NCBI GenBank assembly: GCA_021790935.1
Contig: JAJYFL010000003.1
Span: 45,001-109,000, forward strand
DNA from: a bacterium
Lineage (GTDB): Bacteria > Vulcanimicrobiota > Vulcanimicrobiia > Vulcanimicrobiales > Vulcanimicrobiaceae
DNA length: 64,000 nt
Direction of reading: 5' to 3'
Shown piece after piece: positions 46,760-54,125 of this stretch (the stretch's first letter is position 1; the number at the start of each line of letters is the position of its first letter). The translations under genes and the position numbers were made by a program. Under the pieces are notes generated by a model. It did no database searches, was not told the DNA's origin, and saw only the letters and a list, made by a program, of their open reading frames with translations.

Positions 46760-49700
46760 CTACGGCGTAGGCGACGGCTGAGGCGACGGCGGGCCCGCCA
46801 TCCGCGGCGGGGCAACGATGTAGAGCCCGAACGGAGCGGCGTAGTTTAGCGCCGGCAGGCGTTGCCCGCTCCAGCCCGTGGCGGTCACCACAGCCAGCGG
46901 CGCCGCGGCCACACGCGCGCAATTCAGGATAGCCGGAACCACACCGAGGTCGGTCGCGTTCAGCGCATACCACGTCCCGGCCTTGGCCGCTTGCGGCGTA
47001 ATCGTCCAACTCGGCGTCGCGGCGCCGGTCGCAAAGTGCGCGCTCAGTTCCTTCAATACTTCCTGCGCGGTCGATCTCAACTCGGGCGTGCATGCGGGGC
47101 CCGGGAGAACGGCGAACGGATCCTTCGGCGGTAGCGCCGGCAGACGGTAGAAACGGAAGCTCTCCGCACCCGGTCTTGGCGGACGGCGCACGAAGTAGAG
47201 CCCGACCGAAGGCATGAACGCGATGCTCGGCCGGAAGAACACCGGCGGCCCACTCTCCATATAGAGCCCGCGTTGCCGAGCCTCTTCCTGCGTCGTGACG
47301 TGCAGTGCCGCGCACGGGAAGATCGCGCGCATCTCCTGCAGTTTCGTCACGACGATGGCGAGCGCGTAGGTCGTCTTCAGACCGTGATAGGTCACCGCGA
47401 TGCCTGGAATCGCCGGCGCCGGCATCGCCGTCGGATATCCCGCGGAGGTCTTCGCCGCTTCGATGCGCGCGACGTAGGCTTTGAGTCCGCCGAGTATCGG
47501 GCCGGCAGTCCTTGCGTCGACCGGACTGCAGCGCCCCGACTGGGAGACGGCGAGCGGTTCGCTCGGCGCCGCAGACGGCAGCGCGGCCATCGCAGCAAAG
47601 AAACCGCGGCGCGGGCCGCGACGGCCCGCGTGCGGGAGACCGGCAGATGAGATCGCATTGCGCGCGGCGGCACCTTGACCGACGCGCACCGAGTAGGTGA
47701 CCGCATACGCGCGCGGGGAATCTGGGCGCGCGATCGTCGCAACCTTCGCGCCGCCGAGCGTCGTATAGGGAACCGCATAGGCGCTGCCGGCGAAGATGCC
47801 CCCGTACGTGTTAAAGACGTTGTTTGCGGCGAACGTAAGCGTTCCGCGGCTGAGCAACGTACTGATGCCGGCGTCGACGACCGTATGCGCCGGCAGGTTT
47901 TGCCAATTATTCCCGCCGGTGTACTGCGCGGTCAACAAGTACTCGAACGCCGAATGCGGCGTCTTGTAGTCCAGCGTGAGCCCGGCGCGATGCATCGGCA
48001 CGCCGGGGACCTGGGCTCCGGGGATCTCGATCGAGTACGGATTATCGATGCGCGGATCGTTGCTGTCGACGTTCACCATCGTCAGATCGTAGAACGGCTG
48101 AACGACGAGGTTCCCTATCGAAAAGAATCCGGAGATCGAGCCGCCTTCGTAGACCCGCTTGACCCCCCCGATCGGCGTAAAAAAGTAGACGTTCTGCGCG
48201 CCGAACGGCGTGCCCGGTGCCGCACCACAGCCGGCGGGCGAGTCGTAGATGCCCTGCACCAGGCCGAAATACCCTGGTGGAACGACGCCGAGACCCTCGA
48301 GCACCGTACCGTTGACCTGTGCCGGCAAGACCGTGCCCATCTGGACCTGCCGGTAGAACGACGCGCCGATCTCACCCGAGCGCAGGCGGTGCGTGTAACC
48401 CAAACGAGCTGACGTGGAGGAACTCGGGCCAGGCTCGTCGCCTGGCGCGCTCCCATAAGCGACGCCGCCGTTGCAATCGTAGCGTAACGATTCCGGATCG
48501 CTCAGCGCGCCGAAGCGCCCGGCGTGCGCCGCGACGCCGCCCACGTTGTAAGAAAAAGAATACGTATCGCTCTGCGTCGGCTGCCACGTCGCGCCGATAC
48601 CGGCCAGCACCGACGAGGGCGCGTTGCTCGCGTGGCTGATGCCAAGCGACGAGTCGATACGCAGATTCGCGTTCGAACGCACGTCGTCGTTGAGCGTGAT
48701 CGCGCTATAACTGGCATGCTGTGGCACCGCGACGTACGGTCGCGCCTGCGGAACGAGCGGCGCATACTTCGTCGACGTGTTCGCACTGTAGGCCGAGATC
48801 GAAATCGTGTGCCGCTGTCGTGCCGGCAGCGTCGCGTTGAGCGTCAGACCCGTCGTGTCGCCGGACTGCGAGAAGCCGGTGGGCTGCGCCTGCCCGTTGA
48901 CGTAGCGGTCTAGCAGGTTGCTTTCGTTCGCAGAGACGGTACCGTAGAACGAAGCCACGACCGAGGTGTCGCCGATCAGCGCGTCGTCCTGCAGAGCGTA
49001 CAAGTTGAAGTGCCCTTGATGCGAATTGCCCGGACCGTAACCGCACGGCAACGCGCCCGTCACTTGCAGGCAGGCGACCTCGTTGTAGCGCGTCGAGCTC
49101 ATGAACGTGCCGGTGATCGCCTGGGATTCGCTCGCGTCGTACCGGACCTTTAGGAGATCTCCACCGTATACCCCATCGCCCTCGTGCGTATAGTCGAGCC
49201 CGCTGGCATCGAGGTAGCGCATACCGTCGATCAAACTCGGAGACAAACGATACGTGTGCATCGCGGCGATGCCGAATTTTCCGATCGATCCGCTATCGGA
49301 GGCCGAATAGTTGAACTTTCCGTTACTTCCGGTGCTGAGCAAAAGGTCTCCCTGCCACGAGAGCGTCGGCTCCAGCGTTTGAAACGCCACGCCGCCGCCC
49401 AACCCGCCGATCTGTGGACCCTGGTGCACCGCGGCTCCGGTAAACAAGTCGGAGTTGAACATCCGCATATCGCCGGCCGTGCCCGGGGCGTTGAGCGGAA
49501 TGCCGTCGACGGTCAGCGCCGTTTGGCTCGCGTCGTGTCCGTTGAGCGAGATCGTTTGCGTTGCGTCCGAGTCGCTGCTCGAGGTGCTCACGGTCACTCC
49601 GGAGAGTTTCCCGAGCGCGTCGGTCAACGAGCTCGAAAGCTTTCGCTGCGCGCTATCTTGCGAAAGGCTTGTCGTCGAAACGGAGGCGGTGGATTTGGCG

Positions 49701-50062
49701 GTCACGGAGCCGATGATCTTGAGATTTTCGAAGGTTTGAGCGAGCGCGACCTCGACCGTTACGGCGTTGCCGTTGATAACCTCGAACTCCTTGCTCGTCA
49801 CGGCCCGGTAGCTGCGTGCGAAGACGCGCGCGCGATATATACCGTCCGGCACTTCCGTGAAACGAACCTTTCCATTCGCTCCCGTAAACTCGGCGGTAAT
49901 GACGGGGCCGTCGAGCAGCACGCGCGCCAGCGGAATCGGCGCCTTGGTCGCGGCGTCGGTGACGGCGATATCGATCTCGCCGGAGACCGACTGCGCGCGC
50001 GCCGCCGATGGCAGGACGCTCGCAAGCATGGCTATGGCAAGGAGCACTGCAATCGGACGCAT
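46760..50062 (-). CDS. TonB-dependent receptor with 300-residue C-terminal extension
   Basis: 1100 residues. A signal peptide ends near AARAQ (residue ~24). A regulatory-like beta domain follows (~27-110), then the plug (LTDALGKLSGVTVSTSSSD, TLTVDGIPLNAPG-like region) and a barrel that seems to end near residue 797 (YAVTYSVRVGQG). About 303 residues follow the expected C-terminal strand, with several cysteines and ending PSPQPSPTP. No family was recognised in the extension. The substrate is unknown. It lies 44 bp downstream of a two-component pair. Confidence 0.8.
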   Translation of the reverse strand: MRPIAVLLAIAMLASVLPSAARAQSVSGEIDIAVTDAATKAPIPLARVLLDGPVITAEFTGANGKVRFTEVPDGIYRARVFARSYRAVTSKEFEVINGNAVTVEVALAQTFENLKIIGSVTAKSTASVSTTSLSQDSAQRKLSSSLTDALGKLSGVTVSTSSSDSDATQTISLNGHDASQTALTVDGIPLNAPGTAGDMRMFNSDLFTGAAVHQGPQIGGLGGGVAFQTLEPTLSWQGDLLLSTGSNGKFNYSASDSGSIGKFGIAAMHTYRLSPSLIDGMRYLDASGLDYTHEGDGVYGGDLLKVRYDASESQAITGTFMSSTRYNEVACLQVTGALPCGYGPGNSHQGHFNLYALQDDALIGDTSVVASFYGTVSANESNLLDRYVNGQAQPTGFSQSGDTTGLTLNATLPARQRHTISISAYSANTSTKYAPLVPQARPYVAVPQHASYSAITLNDDVRSNANLRIDSSLGISHASNAPSSVLAGIGATWQPTQSDTYSFSYNVGGVAAHAGRFGALSDPESLRYDCNGGVAYGSAPGDEPGPSSSTSARLGYTHRLRSGEIGASFYRQVQMGTVLPAQVNGTVLEGLGVVPPGYFGLVQGIYDSPAGCGAAPGTPFGAQNVYFFTPIGGVKRVYEGGSISGFFSIGNLVVQPFYDLTMVNVDSNDPRIDNPYSIEIPGAQVPGVPMHRAGLTLDYKTPHSAFEYLLTAQYTGGNNWQNLPAHTVVDAGISTLLSRGTLTFAANNVFNTYGGIFAGSAYAVPYTTLGGAKVATIARPDSPRAYAVTYSVRVGQGAAARNAISSAGLPHAGRRGPRRGFFAAMAALPSAAPSEPLAVSQSGRCSPVDARTAGPILGGLKAYVARIEAAKTSAGYPTAMPAPAIPGIAVTYHGLKTTYALAIVVTKLQEMRAIFPCAALHVTTQEEARQRGLYMESGPPVFFRPSIAFMPSVGLYFVRRPPRPGAESFRFYRLPALPPKDPFAVLPGPACTPELRSTAQEVLKELSAHFATGAATPSWTITPQAAKAGTWYALNATDLGVVPAILNCARVAAAPLAVVTATGWSGQRLPALNYAAPFGLYIVAPPRMAGPPSPQPSPTP

Positions 50063-50106
50063 CGCCCTCTTTGTACACGACGACTTTGTGAAAACGCTGA
50101 GACCGC

Positions 50107-51597
50107 TTAGATGCGGATCGTAACCGTCGTGCCGCGCCCCGGAGCGCTGTCGATGGCGATCGTACCACCGGCCCGGTCGACGGCTCGTTTGGCAATCGCT
50201 AAGCCGAGACCCGTACCCGTGATCTCGCCGCGCTGGTCGCCGCGATAGAACCGCTCGAAGGCGTGCAGGCGCTCGGATTCGGTCATTCCCGGACCGTCGT
50301 CGCGAACGGTGATGACCGTCACGTCACCGTCGCGGCAGGCGCGCAGGTGGATGGCAGCATCCGGCGCGTATTTCAGCGCATTTTCGACGATATTCCACAG
50401 CGCTTCGCCTAATTCGCCGCGGTCTCCGTAGATTTCGCCGACGCCTTCGACGCTGTAGTCCACCTGGCGGCTTTCGTCGAGGCGCCGAGCCGCATCGCAC
50501 TGGCTGCGCAGCAGCTCGTCTACGGCGATCGGATCGCGCCGCGGCGTCGCCTCCGAATCCAAGCGGGCGAGGCGCATCAGGCGATCGATGAGCCCGCGCA
50601 TGTGCTCCTTCTCAAGCGCCATGGTCCCAAGGATCTGGCGGGCTACCTTGGGTTCTTCTATCGCGCCGCGCCGAAGTACGTCGATGTAACCCGCAATCAC
50701 CGTGAGCGGCGTACGCAATTCGTGCCCGGCGTCGGCGACGAACTGCCGCATGCGCTCCTCCGTTTGCCGGCGCACCCCCATCGCCGTCGCCACGCTCGCT
50801 GCGGCGTCGTTGTACGCTCCCGTCAGCGTAGCGATTTCATCGCCGCCGGCCGTAACGAAGCGGCGCTGAGTGTAGTCGCCCTCGGCCAGTGCCCGCAGCG
50901 ACTGCGTCACCTCCGTAAGCGGGGCAAGCGCGTGCTTTGAAAAGAGTCGCCCGACGAACCACGAGAGCAGGATCGCCACCACCGCGATGGCTGCCATGAC
51001 GCGCCAGTACGGAACGAGGTTGACCAGGATGAGCCAGGCATCTGGTGCGAACGCAACGTAGCCGCCGTCGACGGCCGTCAACGCCCAAGGCTCCGGGTGG
51101 ACGGGGCCGGCGCCGTGCGCGTGCACGACGCTTTCGTGGTAGATGATGCGCCCGACGGTCTGGCGTTGCAATGGCCGCGTGCCCCATGGCGGGAGCGCGG
51201 CTCCGCCAGTGCCGTTAGCGCTGGGATGCTTGCCGCCGGCCCCGGGTGGCGGCACCAGCACCGCCCGGTTGCGTACGATGCGAGCGAGGATGCGCGGGCG
51301 CAGATTCGGATCGCCGCCGAGAAAACGTCCCTTCTCATCGTACACGGCAACGCGCAGGCCGATACCGCTCAGGTCCTTGGCAATCTGCGGTGCGGCTTTC
51401 GCGAGGGGAACGCCTTGCAACTTGAACTGCTCGGTGAGTATGCGCGCCTCTTCGTGCTTTGCAATGACGATGTCGCCCGTGAACCCGAAGAGCTCGTAGA
51501 CCAGCGCCACCGACGATGCCAGAATTACGAGAAGGACGGTGATGCCGAGCAAGAGCGTAATGAGTCCGGCCAACCGCGAAGCGAGCGAACCTCTCAA
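50107..51597 (-). CDS. Sensor histidine kinase (EnvZ/BaeS type)
   Basis: 496 residues. TM1 (residues ~9-35), a periplasmic sensor region rich in Pro/Gly, TM2 (VMAAIAVVAILLSWFVGRLFS), HAMP, then HisKA with the phospho-acceptor histidine in DAGHELRTPLTVIAGY. The HATPase_c boxes are ENALKYAP, DDGPGM and GTGLGLAIAKR. The start overlaps the response regulator stop by 4 bp. Confidence 0.93.
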   Translation of the reverse strand: MRGSLASRLAGLITLLLGITVLLVILASSVALVYELFGFTGDIVIAKHEEARILTEQFKLQGVPLAKAAPQIAKDLSGIGLRVAVYDEKGRFLGGDPNLRPRILARIVRNRAVLVPPPGAGGKHPSANGTGGAALPPWGTRPLQRQTVGRIIYHESVVHAHGAGPVHPEPWALTAVDGGYVAFAPDAWLILVNLVPYWRVMAAIAVVAILLSWFVGRLFSKHALAPLTEVTQSLRALAEGDYTQRRFVTAGGDEIATLTGAYNDAAASVATAMGVRRQTEERMRQFVADAGHELRTPLTVIAGYIDVLRRGAIEEPKVARQILGTMALEKEHMRGLIDRLMRLARLDSEATPRRDPIAVDELLRSQCDAARRLDESRQVDYSVEGVGEIYGDRGELGEALWNIVENALKYAPDAAIHLRACRDGDVTVITVRDDGPGMTESERLHAFERFYRGDQRGEITGTGLGLAIAKRAVDRAGGTIAIDSAPGRGTTVTIRI

Positions 51598-52277
51598 TGT
51601 GATAATCCGTAGCCGACGCCGCGCACCGTACGAATGAGCGACGCCGAGTCCGCTTTATCGATCTTCGCGCGAAGGTACGAAATATAGGTTTCCACGATGT
51701 TCGGGCCACCCTCGAAATCGTGGCCCCATACGAGATCCAACAGATGGTCCTTGCTGAAGATGCGTCGCGGTTCTCGCATGAAGACGGCCAGCAAGTCGAA
51801 CTCTCGCTGGGTGAGATCGAGCCGCTCGCGCCCGCGCCACACTTCGTGCGTATCCGGGCTCAGCGCAAGGTCGCGCCAGCGCAGCACGTGCTCCTCGATC
51901 AGCTGCGGACGGCGCAACTTCGCCGTGAGACGCGCGATCAGTTCCTCGAAAACGAACGGCTTGACGAGATAGTCGTCGGCGCCGGCACCCAAGCCCGTCA
52001 CTTTATCGGACGTCTCGCCCTTGGCGGTAAGCATCAGGATTGGGGCTTGCGTGATCTCACGCAGCATCGGCAGGAGCGTGAACCCGTCGATCTTCGGCAT
52101 CATGACGTCGAGTACGATAACCTCCGGGTCCCACTCCCGCACCAGCGCAAGCGCCGCCCCACCGTCGGCGGCCGTGCGAACGTGAAAGCCCTCGCGCGTC
52201 AACCCGAGCTCGAGCATCTCGCGCACGAAGCGGTCGTCGTCCACGACCGCAATACGGGAATGTTGCATCAGCGGCAC
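51594..52277 (-). CDS. OmpR/PhoB-family response regulator
   Basis: 227 residues. Receiver with the phosphorylated Asp in VIVLDVMMPKIDG, and Lys in LVKPFVFEEL. The C-terminal winged helix includes LTQREFDLLAVFMREPRRIFSKDHLLDLVWG and NIVETYISYLRAKI. Partner of the adjacent kinase. The TonB receptor gene just downstream is a plausible co-transcribed target. Confidence 0.93.
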   Translation of the reverse strand: MPLMQHSRIAVVDDDRFVREMLELGLTREGFHVRTAADGGAALALVREWDPEVIVLDVMMPKIDGFTLLPMLREITQAPILMLTAKGETSDKVTGLGAGADDYLVKPFVFEELIARLTAKLRRPQLIEEHVLRWRDLALSPDTHEVWRGRERLDLTQREFDLLAVFMREPRRIFSKDHLLDLVWGHDFEGGPNIVETYISYLRAKIDKADSASLIRTVRGVGYGLSH

Positions 52278-52322
52278 TCTACGGTGGATGATGAGCCGAT
52301 ACCCTTGGAGGGCGCTGAGCGC

Positions 52323-52778
52323 TCAGGCCGCGCGCACCCGTACGGCCCCGCATCCGCAGCCGCGCTGCTCGATCAGGCAGGCGCGGTGGATCGCTTCGAG
52401 CGGGTGCGCCACGATCGTTACGCCGAGCCCGGCGAGCCCCTCGCAGAGGTCCTCGCCCGGGAGCCAGCGCGCAAACAGGTGCAGTTCCCCGGCCTTCGTT
52501 CCCTCCGCGAGCGCCGCAAGCGCCTCGGTGCACGAGCCGAGACCCTTGGAACGCAGGCGCGCGATCACGCTCGCCTCGAACGCCCGCGCACGCCAATCGC
52601 GTACGAGGAGCAGCAGTCTACGCGGTACGCGGGCGCTCGCGCCGTCGAAATCCACCACGGCCACCCGGGCGGCCGCGGCCACCGCCGCCTCGACGGCGGC
52701 ATGCAGCGCGGCCGGAATGATGCACGGATGCTCTCCAGCGGTTACCAGCGCACCCGTGCCTATCAAGTACTCATCCAT
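52323..52778 (-). CDS. Hypothetical protein, possibly eRF1 domain-3-like
   Basis: 151 residues with regular alpha/beta alternation. ALAALAEGTKAGELHLFA, GLGVTIVAHPLEAIHRACLIEQRGCGCGA and a preceding helix recall the third domain of the archaeo-eukaryotic release-factor fold found in some bacterial proteins. The resemblance is weak and may be misleading. A 26-bp palindromic site lies about 20 bp upstream of its ATG. No strong Shine-Dalgarno. Confidence 0.45.
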   Translation of the reverse strand: MDEYLIGTGALVTAGEHPCIIPAALHAAVEAAVAAAARVAVVDFDGASARVPRRLLLLVRDWRARAFEASVIARLRSKGLGSCTEALAALAEGTKAGELHLFARWLPGEDLCEGLAGLGVTIVAHPLEAIHRACLIEQRGCGCGAVRVRAA

Positions 52779-52796
52779 GGAACGATACTGCGCGCT

Positions 52797-52822
52797 TAGG
52801 GTGCCACCTGGCTGGCACCCTA
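52797..52822. promoter_or_regulatory. Inverted repeat upstream of the hypothetical gene
   Basis: Perfect 10-bp arms TAGGGTGCCA and TGGCACCCTA around a 6-base spacer (52797-52806, 52813-52822), centred about 32 bp before the ATG at 52778. It could be an operator, or a second terminator stem after the HD-GYP gene; there is no T-run. Confidence 0.45.
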
Positions 52823-52831
52823 AAAGTATGA

Positions 52832-52857
52832 AGGCGCGCTGCTTTCGCGGCGCGCCT
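52832..52857 (-). terminator. GC-rich hairpin after the HD-GYP gene
   Basis: AGGCGCGC and GCGCGCCT pair perfectly around a 10-base loop. On the minus strand TTCATACTTTTA follows, a broken T-run. It lies about 40 bp past the HD-GYP stop, so a modest intrinsic terminator is plausible. Confidence 0.4.
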
Positions 52858-52895
52858 GCCCACTACCCGGGGGAAAATATACCAGGGAGCCGCCT

Positions 52896-53888
52896 CTAGG
52901 CTGTAGAGGTGGCTTTCGGCATCGCGGTCTCTTCGGGACGCCGGCTCGTATGGAAGAGCCCGAGCATCGCTTCCACGACGCGAGGCTCCCATTGCGTGCC
53001 GCTTCCCGCGCGCAGGATCTCAAGCGCCTGGCGGGGCGGCATGGCATCGCGGTAGGGGCGATCGCTGATCATGGCGTGGAAGGCGTCGGCTACCGCGACG
53101 ATCCGGGCTTCGAAGGGGATAGTAGGCCCGGAGAGGCCGTCGGGGTAGCCGGCGCCATCCCAGCGCTCGTGGTGCGCGCGCACGATAGAAGCGCACCGTC
53201 GCAGTCCGGGAAGTTGATCGAGGATTCGCTGACCCGCGGCCGAGTGATCGCGCATGACGTCCCATTCGTCGGCGTTCAGCGGGCCGCGTTTGAAGAGGAT
53301 GCTGTCGGGCGTCGAGATCTTGCCGATGTCGTGCAAGACCGCGCAGAGCTCGATGAACGAGACCGACTCTTCGTCGAGGTGCATGGCCGTCGCAAGGCGC
53401 CGGGCCCATTCACCGGTGGCCTTGGAGTGGCAGCAGGTCGCGGAATCACGTTCCGCCAGCATGGCCAGCAACGCTTCGGTACTATCGGCGAAGGCCGGGT
53501 GCGGAGCCGGCACGGCGGCGCCCTCGAGATCCGCGATCGCCCGGTCGATCTCGGATTTCAAAACTTCAAGGAAGGTCAGCAGGCGCCCATGATCGATCTC
53601 GAAGTGGCTGGCCTCGGTCGCGATCGCCTGCGCAGCCGCCGCGGCCACCTGGCTGACGTGCGGCGCACCCAGGCGACGGCCCTCGCGCTCCGCCCACGTC
53701 GCCAACCCGATCGGCTTGGCGAGCTGCATCGAGAGGAGCAGCCGGTCGAGCAATAGCGCGACCGACGCATCGAGCTCGGCATCGCCGAGCAGCGTCGAAT
53801 CGTCTAACTGCTCTACGGCGTAGCGCGTCAGGCGCTCCAGATCCGGAGCGAGCGCGCCGGCCACGCCGGAGAGGGTACGGACTTCCAT
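52896..53888 (-). CDS. HD-GYP domain phosphodiesterase
   Basis: Probable c-di-GMP phosphodiesterase, 330 residues. The C-terminal half has HDIGK, the HSAAGQRIL helix, HHERWDGAGYPDGLSG (the HD-GYP signature, here as GAGYP) and VADAFHAM. The N-terminal ~150 residues are helical and of no recognised sensor family. No membrane segment. AAGGAACGCC precedes the ATG. A 22-codon gene lies 38 bp upstream and may be co-transcribed. Confidence 0.88.
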   Translation of the reverse strand: MEVRTLSGVAGALAPDLERLTRYAVEQLDDSTLLGDAELDASVALLLDRLLLSMQLAKPIGLATWAEREGRRLGAPHVSQVAAAAAQAIATEASHFEIDHGRLLTFLEVLKSEIDRAIADLEGAAVPAPHPAFADSTEALLAMLAERDSATCCHSKATGEWARRLATAMHLDEESVSFIELCAVLHDIGKISTPDSILFKRGPLNADEWDVMRDHSAAGQRILDQLPGLRRCASIVRAHHERWDGAGYPDGLSGPTIPFEARIVAVADAFHAMISDRPYRDAMPPRQALEILRAGSGTQWEPRVVEAMLGLFHTSRRPEETAMPKATSTA

Positions 53889-53926
53889 GAGGCGTTCCTT
53901 AAGGGGGATACGAAGTAGTGCTGGCC

Positions 53927-53995
53927 TTAACCGATTGGCGCCGGCGGCACCGAGAGGAACGTGATGATTGCAAGGACGATGGCGGCAGCGGTCAT
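53927..53995 (-). CDS. 22-residue hydrophobic peptide upstream of the HD-GYP gene
   Basis: A short frame encoding MTAAAIVLAIITFLSVPPAP followed by Ile-Gly. It is one hydrophobic helix with a proline-rich tail, and starts 7 bp after a clear GGGAG Shine-Dalgarno. It lies between a perfect palindrome and the HD-GYP gene on the same strand. It could be a membrane or secreted signal peptide or a translated leader. No family recognised; conservation would be the key test. Confidence 0.45.
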   Translation of the reverse strand: MTAAAIVLAIITFLSVPPAPIG

Positions 53996-54062
53996 AGCGG
54001 GACTCCCGTTCAAAGCAAAGGTGCTTATTGATGCCAGGATACCCGGAAGCGGTCCGCGGCGT

Positions 54063-54084
54063 CCCTACTTAAATTTAAGTAGGG
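54063..54084. promoter_or_regulatory. 22-bp perfect palindrome, probable operator
   Basis: CCCTACTTAAA is followed directly by its exact reverse complement, with no spacer. Its AT-rich core is striking in a high-GC genome. It lies 41 bp after the MalT-like gene stop and 68 bp upstream of the 22-residue peptide start. A dimeric regulator site is the simplest reading. Neighbouring 53996-54062 shows no clear -35/-10 pair. Confidence 0.6.
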
Positions 54085-54125
54085 CGATGCATGGCGGGGC
54101 GAGGTAGAGGGTGGGGCAGGCGAGT

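Noticed and set aside
46758-46770. CCTACGGCGTAGG palindrome at the TonB receptor stop
   Set aside because: Too short and lacking a T-run to call a terminator.
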